DNA of 9,016 bases from CAZYPB01 sp964649265. Its GTDB lineage: Archaea > Micrarchaeota > Micrarchaeia > Burarchaeales > JAKAKT01. Shown piece by piece: positions 1 to 5,273 of the stretch; the stretch's first letter is position 1, and the number at the start of each line of letters is the position of its first letter. The notes beneath the pieces were generated by a model, which was not told the origin of the DNA, made no database searches, and saw only the letters and a list, made by a program, of their open reading frames with translations. A program made the translations under genes and the position numbers. The stretch spans positions 1 to 9,016 of the forward strand of contig CAZYPB010000056.1 in assembly GCA_964649265.1 (NCBI GenBank), given 5' to 3'.

Positions 1-384
1 TTCAGTGATTGTGGCGTAAAAGCTCCAAAAGCAATTGCATTTAAGAGAAACGTTCTGATTATGGAATTTCTTGGGGAAGATGGTTTGCCCGATTCTTCAT
101 TAAAGGAGATGGGGACTGAAACACCAAGAGAAACGTTCGAAAGAATTGTTGAGTTCATGGGAAAGCTCTATAAAAGTGGGATAGTGCATGCAGACCTTTC
201 CGAATATAACATACTCATGCACGCAGGATCCCCTTACATAATCGATGTGGGGCAGTCTGTACTCCTAAATCATCCGAAAGCAGAGGAATTTCTCTTAAGG
301 GACGTTCAAAATGTTGTTAAGTATTTTAAGAAATTTGGTATAAATGCGGATAAAAAAGAGGTACTTGATACTGTGAGAAACTAA
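1..384 (+). CDS. rio1: RIO1-type serine/threonine protein kinase, C-terminal part (5' end outside window)
   Basis: The reading frame is open from the first base, so the gene starts upstream; 127 residues are visible. What is seen: a hinge-like segment LIMEFLG (about residues 19-25), the catalytic loop HADLSEYNIL with catalytic Asp (codon near 193) and metal-binding Asn, and IDVGQSV, whose Asp (codon near 244) replaces the DFG Asp of ordinary kinases. The following HPKAEEFLLRDVQNV segment is typical of RIO1 rather than RIO2 or Bud32. Known of the family: RIO1 is an atypical kinase/ATPase acting in late maturation of the small ribosomal subunit in the cytoplasm. The missing part is the N-lobe with the P-loop. 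The TAA stop overlaps the TAG stop of the convergent aNAC gene within the tetranucleotide CTAA. The ATG at 61 is an internal Met, not the start. Confidence 0.93.
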   Translation, partial: FSDCGVKAPKAIAFKRNVLIMEFLGEDGLPDSSLKEMGTETPRETFERIVEFMGKLYKSGIVHADLSEYNILMHAGSPYIIDVGQSVLLNHPKAEEFLLRDVQNVVKYFKKFGINADKKEVLDTVRN

Positions 385-707
385 TCCTTTTTCAGTTTCA
401 TTATTGCCTCTGCTATATCTCCATTCGATTCCTCAAGGGCCTTCTTCGCATCTTCTTGGTTTGCTCCCGTCTGCTCTGAAACCAGGTTAATATCATCAGG
501 GTTCAATAGGCTCTCTGTTCTCTCTTCTCCAAGAACCTGATATGTTCGCTGTCCCTGCATCTCTATTAGTGTGACTTGTGGATTATCGATGACAATTTTC
601 TCGCCTTCCTTTTCTATAATAACCTTGCTCGCCTTTATTTCATCACTCTTTATGCCCATCTGCTGCATCATTCTTTGCATCTGTCGCGGGTTCATTCCTG
701 GCATCAT
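381..707 (-). CDS. nac: Nascent polypeptide-associated complex protein (archaeal NAC)
   Basis: A 108-residue protein with the archaeal aNAC layout. A Met/Gln-rich N-terminus (MMPGMNPRQMQRMMQQ) is followed by a NAC beta-barrel domain around residues 30-70 (VIIEKEGEKIVIDNPQVTL, then QRTYQVLGEE) and a C-terminal UBA domain around residues 73-108 (DINLVSEQTGANQEDAKKAL, ending in ESNGDIAEAIMKL). Known of the family: it forms a homodimer that binds ribosomes near the exit tunnel and contacts nascent chains. The start was set at the ATG of 707-705 because AGGTGAT (718-712) lies four bases upstream. The next codon is also ATG (704-702), seven bases from the SD, and is an equal alternative. An in-frame TTG at 722 would put the SD inside the gene and is less likely. 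It has its own promoter and is convergent with rio1, overlapping it by four bases. Confidence 0.93.
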   Translation of the reverse strand: MMPGMNPRQMQRMMQQMGIKSDEIKASKVIIEKEGEKIVIDNPQVTLIEMQGQRTYQVLGEERTESLLNPDDINLVSEQTGANQEDAKKALEESNGDIAEAIMKLKKD

Positions 708-740
708 AAATATCACCTGCAAAATACTATGGTAGTACTG

Positions 741-750
741 TTTTAAATAC
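741..750 (-). promoter_or_regulatory. TATA-box promoter of the aNAC gene
   Basis: On the minus strand this reads GTATTTAAAA. It lies about 34-43 bases upstream of the aNAC ATG, predicting a transcription start near 720 and a short leader holding the SD AGGTGAT (718-712). A small dyad TACTA-TGG-TAGTA (725-737) sits between TATA box and SD. The TTTAAA core is symmetric, so weak transcription to the right cannot be excluded. Confidence 0.55.
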
Positions 751-754
751 TTGA

Positions 755-766
755 AAATGAAAAATA
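755..766 (-). terminator. Possible T-rich terminator after the five-gene operon
   Basis: Reading on the minus strand past the TIGR00725 stop at 836, the first T-rich tracts are at about 752-766 (ATATTTTTCATTTTC). Archaeal polymerase often stops at such U-rich tracts without a hairpin, and no hairpin is apparent. The site lies just upstream of the aNAC TATA box, where one minus-strand unit should end and the next begin. Confidence 0.25.
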
Positions 767-793
767 TCGTACTGTTTCTTGAGGGTTGATACG

Positions 794-868
794 ATGAACA
801 GAATAGAGAATACTAGAGAATGGGTACAATCCGAGCTAGCAAACAGGAGAAGGTTTATTTACCAATGA
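794..868 (+). other. Possible 24-codon small ORF, antisense to the operon end
   Basis: ATG at 794 is preceded by the SD-like GAGGGTTGAT three bases away. It opens a short frame (MNRIENTREWVQSELANRRR and four more residues) ending in TGA at 866-868. It is basic and could be one amphipathic helix. Its 3' half overlaps the end of the TIGR00725 gene on the other strand. It is unlike anything I recognise; it may be a small protein, a leader peptide or chance. Only the SD-like site supports it. Confidence 0.15.
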
Positions 869-1345
869 AATAAGTCTCCTCACTGCTTTCTTTGGATCGG
901 TTTCGGATTCTATGGGATACGGACGTTTATCATCGAATCTCTTCCCTGCATAGATATCAGAGTAACCCCCTGAACCCTTCAACGCAACCAACGGTTTTCC
1001 GTACATCCAGCAGTAGCACATCTCTGAAAGGGTGCCAACCTCCCCCTGTATCGCTATAACTCCATCACTTGCTAAAACAACAAGTGCGTTTCTTCTGTGC
1101 CCGAGGCCTGTTGGGATTGCAGCATCAAGATAAACATTGGCTTCATTACGATCACTTCCGGGCAGTATTCCCACAGTAACTCCGCCCTGTTCTTTTGCTC
1201 CTCTGCATGCAGCTTCCATTACTCCCCCAAGTCCACCACAGACTAGCGCTGCATTGTTTTTCGCTATCTCTTTCCCCACATTGTAAGCTAACATAAGTGC
1301 TTTTCTTTTAGCAGACTTGTGGGAACCAATTACTCCGATCTGCAT
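836..1345 (-). CDS. TIGR00725 / LOG-like family protein (nucleotide-binding Rossmann fold)
   Basis: A 169-residue protein. Seen: N-terminal strand and loop MQIGVIGSHKS (1-11), a glycine-rich loop CGGLGGVMEAACRGA (36-50), and GHRRNALVV (82-90). It also has GEVGTLSEM (101-109), which matches the GxGTxxE core of the LOG / 'lysine decarboxylase-like' superfamily. Known of the family: plant and bacterial LOG proteins hydrolyse nucleoside 5'-monophosphates to base and ribose 5-phosphate; TIGR00725 members are mostly uncharacterised, so a phosphoribohydrolase role here is inference. The first Pro-Gly-Gly residues of canonical LOG (PGGxGT) are replaced by Gln-Gly-Glu, a caution against calling it a true LOG. 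The start at 1345 was chosen because GAGG lies seven bases upstream. An ATG at 1351 would be only one base from that SD. It overlaps the end of the preceding creatininase gene by 16 bases and is last in the operon. Confidence 0.85.
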   Translation of the reverse strand: MQIGVIGSHKSAKRKALMLAYNVGKEIAKNNAALVCGGLGGVMEAACRGAKEQGGVTVGILPGSDRNEANVYLDAAIPTGLGHRRNALVVLASDGVIAIQGEVGTLSEMCYCWMYGKPLVALKGSGGYSDIYAGKRFDDKRPYPIESETDPKKAVRRLISLVNKPSPVC

Positions 1346-2049
1346 GAGCATTCCTCGAGAATAAGATCCTTTTTCACAAGTTTAACTAACTTGTCAACAA
1401 CTATCTCGGCTATCTTCTTTCCCTTTTCCACAGATATGCTCTCAACTCTTCCCCTGTAACCTGATGGGCCAAAAACATCCTTTCTCTGTGGAATCAGTGA
1501 ACCAAAGTATGTTTTATGGTTTTCCTGCTCTGCTTTCTTTACAAGATCTGTTGGAATAAAGTGAATGTAAAGAGAAGCCTCGTTCTGATCAGCATGCCCG
1601 GTTTCAACGGAGATTTTGGATAACTCGGGAACTGTCCACCATTCGACAATACAAGCTTGGAAACTCTTCTCCTGGTTGAGTTTCTCCAACCCATACTTTA
1701 TTGGGGATGAGTTGCCTCCATGTCCATTGATAATAAGTATCTTGGTGAATCCGTTCCTAACTAGCTCCGAACATATCTCATAAACGAACTCAGAAAGCGT
1801 ATTCGCAGATACTGAGATAGTGCCAGGATATTCCCTTAAAGAGAAACAGTGGCCATATGGGAGAACTGGGAGAACTGGGGAATCTGTTTTCTCTCCAACC
1901 TCTTTTGCAATCTTCTCAGGTATTACAATGTCTACATCAAGAGGAAGGTGTCTTCCGTGAGCTTCAACTGCGCCAACTGGCAGGATAACCACTGGGTTTT
2001 TCTTCTGTATCTTCTTTATCTCTTCCCAGGAAAGACGGGAGTACAACAT
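1330..2049 (-). CDS. Creatininase-family metal-dependent amidohydrolase (ArfB-like)
   Basis: A 239-residue protein with the full set of creatininase-family motifs. PVGAVEAHGRHLPLDVDI (24-41) supplies metal ligands E29, H31 and D40. NGHGGN (108-113) supplies H110, and GHADQNEAS (151-159) carries a conserved His and Glu (H152, E157). Known of the family: Zn/Mn/Fe enzymes hydrolysing cyclic or linear amides, including creatininase, MftE-type peptidases and the archaeal deformylase ArfB of riboflavin/F420 biosynthesis. NGHGGN is the form of ArfB and MftE rather than creatininase itself. With archaeal context and no mycofactocin genes, an ArfB-like role is the best guess but unproven. The start ATG at 2049 follows AGGGGG at a spacing of about six bases. 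It begins 10 bases after the eS1 stop, and its 3' end contains the start of the TIGR00725 gene, so translation is probably coupled. Confidence 0.88.
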   Translation of the reverse strand: MLYSRLSWEEIKKIQKKNPVVILPVGAVEAHGRHLPLDVDIVIPEKIAKEVGEKTDSPVLPVLPYGHCFSLREYPGTISVSANTLSEFVYEICSELVRNGFTKILIINGHGGNSSPIKYGLEKLNQEKSFQACIVEWWTVPELSKISVETGHADQNEASLYIHFIPTDLVKKAEQENHKTYFGSLIPQRKDVFGPSGYRGRVESISVEKGKKIAEIVVDKLVKLVKKDLILEECSCRSE

Positions 2050-2059
2050 CCAATGCCCC

Positions 2060-2635
2060 CTATTTCTTTGTTCTGACCTCGGTCTTTCTTATTTCAACCC
2101 TTCTCATTGGAGCTATCTTCTTCACTTTACTAAAAACTTTCGATGAGAATTTACCGAAGATTATCTCCTGTTCAAGTTGCTGAAAAGTAGCTGACTTTGT
2201 CCTAGCAGCCACCTCGTCTCTTACCTGCCTGCGTATCTCCTTTGCGGCAGGAGTGCTCGTTCTCCTTGCAGTAAAGATCGCTGTCTTTATTCTCAACGGG
2301 ATCTCGTCTTTTGTTAGGACATCCTGAACAACGTTCAAGACACTTCTTCCCCTTCTAACAAGGGTTTTTAGATATCCTCTAGAAAGCTCGTGGCCTATGA
2401 GTTTTGTCTGTGCTGCCTTCCCCTTTACTGTATCAATCCTAAATCTCACAGTTATGTTTGTTTGTGAAAAGTCACCAGTTATATCTGCAAGGCCTATTCT
2501 GATTATGCGATTGAGAAGGATTTTATCTTCTGTGGCCGGAACCTTACCTATCTCCTTTCCTTCGAATATTTCCGGAGCGTAAACGGTGTACCATGATTTC
2601 GTTTTCCATTTGTCTACTGTCCTGCCCTTTACCAT
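2060..2635 (-). CDS. rps3ae: Small-subunit ribosomal protein eS1 (S3Ae)
   Basis: A 191-residue basic protein, close to the usual archaeal length of about 200. The N-terminal signature KWKTKSWYTVYAPEIFEGKE (9-28) is diagnostic. It is followed by ITGDFSQTNITVRFRI, with the GHELSRGYLKTLVRRG region near the middle and a Lys/Arg-rich tail. Known: eS1 sits on the small-subunit platform near the mRNA exit and is restricted to archaea and eukaryotes. The start ATG at 2635 is four bases after a strong SD, GAGGTGA (2646-2640). That SD overlaps the TGA stop of uS15, so the two genes are nearly fused and probably co-translated. In many archaea recJ-like or kae1-linked genes separate uS15 and eS1; here they are adjacent. 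Confidence 0.96.
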   Translation of the reverse strand: MVKGRTVDKWKTKSWYTVYAPEIFEGKEIGKVPATEDKILLNRIIRIGLADITGDFSQTNITVRFRIDTVKGKAAQTKLIGHELSRGYLKTLVRRGRSVLNVVQDVLTKDEIPLRIKTAIFTARRTSTPAAKEIRRQVRDEVAARTKSATFQQLEQEIIFGKFSSKVFSKVKKIAPMRRVEIRKTEVRTKK

Positions 2636-2644
2636 TCACTCACC

Positions 2645-3100
2645 TCATTTCACCAGAAGCGCAGCCTTCTCTGGGTCATATGACCAGTCAGCAGGAAGCT
2701 TGCCTGACCTTCTATAATAGCGTACAAGTCGTTTTATCTTTGATTCCGTGTGTATCAGCTTTGTCTTGTTGTGAACATCTGTCTTGTTTTTACCCAAGTG
2801 TTTCCTCATTCGGATAGCTTTAGTAATAAGATTCATGAGATCCTCAGGGTATTCAATCTTCACTCCCGATTCAATCATAACCTCAGTTATTGACTTCTTT
2901 GTTATGTTCTTGACACTTGGTACCCCATAGGTGTCCCTAAGGGTCTGGCCTATCTTCGCAGATGGGACTCCTTCTTTCGCTAACTTAGCTATAAGGTCCT
3001 CCACTTCTTTGGGCGAGTATTCAACCCATTCAGGGACAACCTTTTTTACAGGTCGTTTCGAACCTGATGTCCCTCTTTTTTTAGAATGCATTTTTGCCAT
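2645..3100 (-). CDS. rps15: Small-subunit ribosomal protein uS15
   Basis: A 151-residue protein of the archaeal/eukaryotic uS15 type. The N-terminal extension MAKMHSKKRGTSGSKRP is followed by the S15 N domain (YSPKEVEDLIAKLAKEG, LRDTYGVPSVKNI). The canonical S15 core with ESKIKRLVRYYRRSGKLP and WSYDPEKAALLVK is at the end. Known: a primary binder of small-subunit rRNA helices. The start was put at ATG 3100 by family alignment and an SD (GAGGT, eight bases upstream). The frame extends 21 codons further to an upstream ATG at 3163, but that part lies inside the NTP pyrophosphatase gene and does not belong to uS15. The gene starts four bases after the pyrophosphatase stop, and its SD lies in that gene's last codons. 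Confidence 0.96.
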   Translation of the reverse strand: MAKMHSKKRGTSGSKRPVKKVVPEWVEYSPKEVEDLIAKLAKEGVPSAKIGQTLRDTYGVPSVKNITKKSITEVMIESGVKIEYPEDLMNLITKAIRMRKHLGKNKTDVHNKTKLIHTESKIKRLVRYYRRSGKLPADWSYDPEKAALLVK

Positions 3101-3104
3101 GCTA

Positions 3105-3653
3105 TCAAACCTCTTTAAGCCATTGTGCAAATTTCTCCAGCACCTTTCGCCTGTGGGAAACACGTTGCTTTATCTCTTGGTCCTCTGAAAATGTATTGTT
3201 ATGTCCCTCTGGAACAAAGATTGGATCATAACCGAATCCCTTGATTCCTTTTTTCTCAAGGGAGATACTTCCAGGGCATACTCCAAGGAATGTCCTCGAT
3301 TGTTTGCCATCAGTATATCCTATTGCCGAAATGAAATCTGCATTTCTTTTTACGGTGCCTGTCATGAGCTTCAGTATCCCATCATTTCCGATCTTGGAGA
3401 AAACCCAAGCCGAATATGGTCCAGGAAACCCATTCAAGGACTCGATAAAAAGTCCCGAATCTTCAGTGAACAACGGCCTTTTCAATTCCCTATACGCATA
3501 ACGCGTAGCAGAGGCCGCTATTACCTCACAATCCTCGCCCCTTTCCTCGGGAATAGAGAGCGAAGCGTGCTCTATCTTAATGCCGTATTCTTTTAAAATG
3601 TTTTCGGCTTCCTTGAACTTGTGCTTATTGCCAGTTACGAATGTGACCGACAT
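3105..3653 (-). CDS. XTP/dITP pyrophosphatase (HAM1/RdgB family)
   Basis: A 182-residue protein, typical family length. Motifs seen: FVTGNKHKFKE (5-15, phosphate-binding loop), TEDSGLFIESLNGFPGPYSA (63-82, with acidic metal ligands E64/D65), GFGYDPIF (139-146, base recognition), and SHRRK (166-170, the conserved SHR). Known of the family: hydrolyses non-canonical purine NTPs (ITP, dITP, XTP) to monophosphate and pyrophosphate in the cytoplasm, keeping them out of DNA and RNA. It is first in the five-gene operon and divergent from the DUF192 lipoprotein gene, with only 31 bases between start codons. No SD precedes ATG 3653, and a TATA-like element lies about 25 bases upstream, so the transcript is probably leaderless. 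Downstream genes in the operon all have SD sites. Confidence 0.95.
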   Translation of the reverse strand: MSVTFVTGNKHKFKEAENILKEYGIKIEHASLSIPEERGEDCEVIAASATRYAYRELKRPLFTEDSGLFIESLNGFPGPYSAWVFSKIGNDGILKLMTGTVKRNADFISAIGYTDGKQSRTFLGVCPGSISLEKKGIKGFGYDPIFVPEGHNNTFSEDQEIKQRVSHRRKVLEKFAQWLKEV

Positions 3654-3654
3654 G

Positions 3655-3683
3655 TTAATTTATGTTGCCGCTAATCTTAATAA
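3655..3683. promoter_or_regulatory. Divergent overlapping leaderless promoters (NTP pyrophosphatase / DUF192)
   Basis: Two TATA-like elements share the 31-base gap. TTATTAAG on the minus strand (3683-3676) lies about 25 bases before the ATG at 3653. TTAATTTATG on the plus strand (3655-3664) lies about 25 bases before the ATG at 3685. Neither start has an SD. The geometry places each transcription start at or next to its own ATG. Polymerase cannot occupy both sides at once, so the two genes may compete. Confidence 0.5.
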
Positions 3684-3684
3684 C

Positions 3685-4128
3685 ATGAACCCAGGTTGGT
3701 TAGTTGCACTGTCATTTGTTTTTCTTCTTGGCTGTTCTAGTTCTCCACCATATGAACTATTGAGAGTTCAGCTTCCGGATGGAGGGATAATTGAATGCGA
3801 AGTGCCGACTACTTCAGAAGGCATGCGGATGGGATTAATGTACAGAGATGAACTCTGTAGTAGCTGCGGAATGCTTTTCAGATTCTCAACAGTAGACAGG
3901 CATAGTTTCTGGATGAAGAATATGAAAATCCCGATAGATATAGTTTACATTGGTAGTGATTGGAGAGTTGTTGGTATTGCACGGGATCTTCCACCGTGCA
4001 AAGAGGATCCATGTGAGAAATATGTTCCCAATTCACCTGCAAATTATGTACTTGAACTGAATGCAAATAGTACAAGGGAACATAAAATATTCATTGGTAG
4101 CGAGATAAAAGCATTGAGTGATAACTAA
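3685..4128 (+). CDS. DUF192 family lipoprotein
   Basis: A 147-residue protein. It begins with a short hydrophobic signal (MNPGWLVALSFVFLLG) and a lipobox LLGC with Cys17, so it is probably lipid-anchored outside the cytoplasmic membrane. The DUF192 domain follows, about 27-142: EVPTTSEGMRMGLMYRDEL, GMLFRF (62-67), FWMKNMKIPIDIVYI (75-89), a PCKEDPCEKYVP loop and YVLEL. The family's biochemical function is not established. Besides Cys17 there are C38, C58/C61 (CSSC) and C105/C110; the last pair is common in the family, the CSSC less so. The start was set at 3685 because it gives a compact lipoprotein signal. In-frame upstream ATGs (e.g. 3652) would add a non-signal leader. No SD; probably leaderless. 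Its TAA overlaps the TAG of the convergent Lrp-like gene in a CTAA. Confidence 0.88.
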   Translation: MNPGWLVALSFVFLLGCSSSPPYELLRVQLPDGGIIECEVPTTSEGMRMGLMYRDELCSSCGMLFRFSTVDRHSFWMKNMKIPIDIVYIGSDWRVVGIARDLPPCKEDPCEKYVPNSPANYVLELNANSTREHKIFIGSEIKALSDN

Positions 4129-5204
4129 ATGTTGAGAATTCCTGAACAACTGTCTTTTACAACTTGTTCTGGAGTGAATATTACTATTTTCTTAACTATA
4201 AGGTATTCAGATAGGTTTGATTGAACCCAGAGGAAATGGTTGTTTAGTTCCTCTATGCTTCTGAACGCATACAGTGTTAGGATTGGAGCATCTATCTCGG
4301 GGGTTCTTGCGCAATAAATTAAGAATTTGTGTGAATTCAAAACATTCCTAACATTCTCTTCATCAAATATCGCCCAACCTTTAGTTGTTACGTCCATTGT
4401 TACTACTGCCATCACGTCCATTCCAAGTTTCCGCGGATCAAAACGGGCAGAATAACCAGTAATGAATCCCTTATCCTCGAGCTTTTTCCTAATCTTCATT
4501 ATGGCCGGAGGAGTTAGTTTCAGTTTCTTTGCAACGTCTGTATCTGAAGCTCTTGCATTTTTAAGAAGTTCTTCTAAAACAAGCCTGTCATTTTTTATGA
4601 GCACTGTTTTCTCACCTTGAACCTTGAACGCGTTTACATGTTTCTTACCAAACGGTCTTTTTATTGTTGCTTTTAGGAAAGTTCGAGCATCATATTCACC
4701 ACTGATGGCAAAATCAACCAAACCAGAATATGAGGACTTAAGAAGAAGCTCGGGCGAATAGATGTGTTTGTTGGTCACATCAAAGCAATCGGAGTTCTTT
4801 GATTCTGTTTTAAAAAAGTCTTCACTCATGTCGCTTATGTTTCTATATGCGCATAGGAAAATATAGTTTGTATCCACCTGAGAAACCCGGCATGCCCAAA
4901 AAAGATTGTCTTTCTTTATTAAGAATTTTTTCAAATGCTCGAATTTTTCCCATGAACCAGGTCTGATCTTAATTGAGAACATCACCATGACGTCTATCCC
5001 AAGTTTCTTCAGATTAAGCACTGGCATATATTCGGTTATAACTCCCTTTGTTTCCAGCTTTTTCCTAATCTTCATTATGGCCGGAGGAGTTAGTTTCAGT
5101 TTCTTTGCAACGTCTGTATCTGAAACCCTGGCGTTTTCTACCAACTCTTTTAGAACCAGTTTATCGTTTTTCGTTAGCCTTGCAGGCGAATCTTCTTTTT
5201 CCAT
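4125..5204 (-). CDS. Tandem-duplicated (two-unit) Lrp/AsnC-type transcription regulator
   Basis: A 359-residue protein, about twice a usual Lrp/AsnC protein. Unit 1: winged HTH at about 10-56 (LTKNDKLVLKELVENAR and onward), then an effector-domain-like part with KLGIDVMVMFSIKI, ending IYSPELLLKSSYSGL. Unit 2 repeats the order: HTH at about 202-248 (LIKNDRLVLEELLKNAR), then KLGMDVMAVVTMDV, ending IFTPEQVVKDSCSGI. The offset is 192 residues. The second and recognition helices of both HTHs are identical for 23 residues, while the effector parts have clearly diverged. Known of the family: Lrp-like proteins form dimers and octamers, bind palindromic sites, sense amino acids or other small molecules, and often autoregulate. 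Inference: one chain could act as a built-in pseudo-dimer with two different sensor domains. The start at 5204 is backed by AGGT six bases upstream; an ATG at 5228 is possible. Its stop overlaps that of DUF192. Confidence 0.88.
   Translation of the reverse strand: MEKEDSPARLTKNDKLVLKELVENARVSDTDVAKKLKLTPPAIMKIRKKLETKGVITEYMPVLNLKKLGIDVMVMFSIKIRPGSWEKFEHLKKFLIKKDNLFWACRVSQVDTNYIFLCAYRNISDMSEDFFKTESKNSDCFDVTNKHIYSPELLLKSSYSGLVDFAISGEYDARTFLKATIKRPFGKKHVNAFKVQGEKTVLIKNDRLVLEELLKNARASDTDVAKKLKLTPPAIMKIRKKLEDKGFITGYSARFDPRKLGMDVMAVVTMDVTTKGWAIFDEENVRNVLNSHKFLIYCARTPEIDAPILTLYAFRSIEELNNHFLWVQSNLSEYLIVKKIVIFTPEQVVKDSCSGILNI
4480..4548. repeat. 69-bp perfect direct repeat, copy 1 (HTH of Lrp unit 2)
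   Basis: Base-for-base identical to 5056-5124, offset 576 bases (192 codons). It encodes SDTDVAKKLKLTPPAIMKIR plus KKL, the DNA-contacting helices of unit 2. Identity stops abruptly on both sides: the next bases are TCCTCG here versus TGTTTCC there on one side, and GCTCTTGC versus ACCCTGGC on the other. All synonymous positions match. Confidence 0.97.
5056..5124. repeat. 69-bp perfect direct repeat, copy 2 (HTH of Lrp unit 1)
   Basis: Partner of 4480-4548, encoding the same 23 residues in the first HTH of the fused regulator. The identical stretch covers the helix-turn-helix core only, not the first HTH helix or the effector domain. Confidence 0.97.
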
Positions 5205-5222
5205 CCAAATACCTAATAAATT

Positions 5223-5268
5223 AGGCATTGAAAAAAGTTAAAAAAACTAACTTTATCATAAAATGCCT
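5223..5268. promoter_or_regulatory. Nested inverted repeats in front of the Lrp-like gene (candidate operator)
   Basis: The outer arms are AGGCATT (5223-5229) and AATGCCT (5262-5268). The inner arms are AAAGTTA (5234-5240) and TAACTTT (5248-5254) around a 7-base A-rich spacer. Both pairs are perfect and almost share an axis (near 5244-5245). On the minus strand the middle reads GTTTTTTTAACTTTTTT, which lies where a TATA element for the gene starting at 5204 would be expected. A bound protein would therefore cover the promoter. Lrp proteins commonly autoregulate, which fits, but binding is inference. The T-run might also end transcription from the upstream RHH gene. Confidence 0.5.
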
Positions 5269-5273
5269 TTTGT

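Noticed and set aside
3101..3163. N-terminal extension of uS15 by 21 residues from the ATG at 3163
   Set aside because: It is antiparallel in meaning to nothing in the family, lies within the NTP pyrophosphatase gene, and the family start MAKMHS at 3100 has its own SD.
3201..3596. 131-codon plus-strand open frame opposite the NTP pyrophosphatase gene
   Set aside because: The minus strand encodes a complete HAM1 protein with all motifs; the opposite frame has no recognisable features and no SD.
5204..5228. Start of the Lrp-like gene at the ATG of 5228
   Set aside because: It would place the protein start inside the outer dyad and has no SD, whereas the ATG at 5204 has AGGT at six bases.
5234..5254. 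Inner dyad as an intrinsic hairpin terminator only
   Set aside because: The arms are A/T-rich and would form a weak hairpin. Its position over the expected promoter of the Lrp-like gene and the second outer arm pair fit an operator better, though some termination of the upstream gene remains possible.
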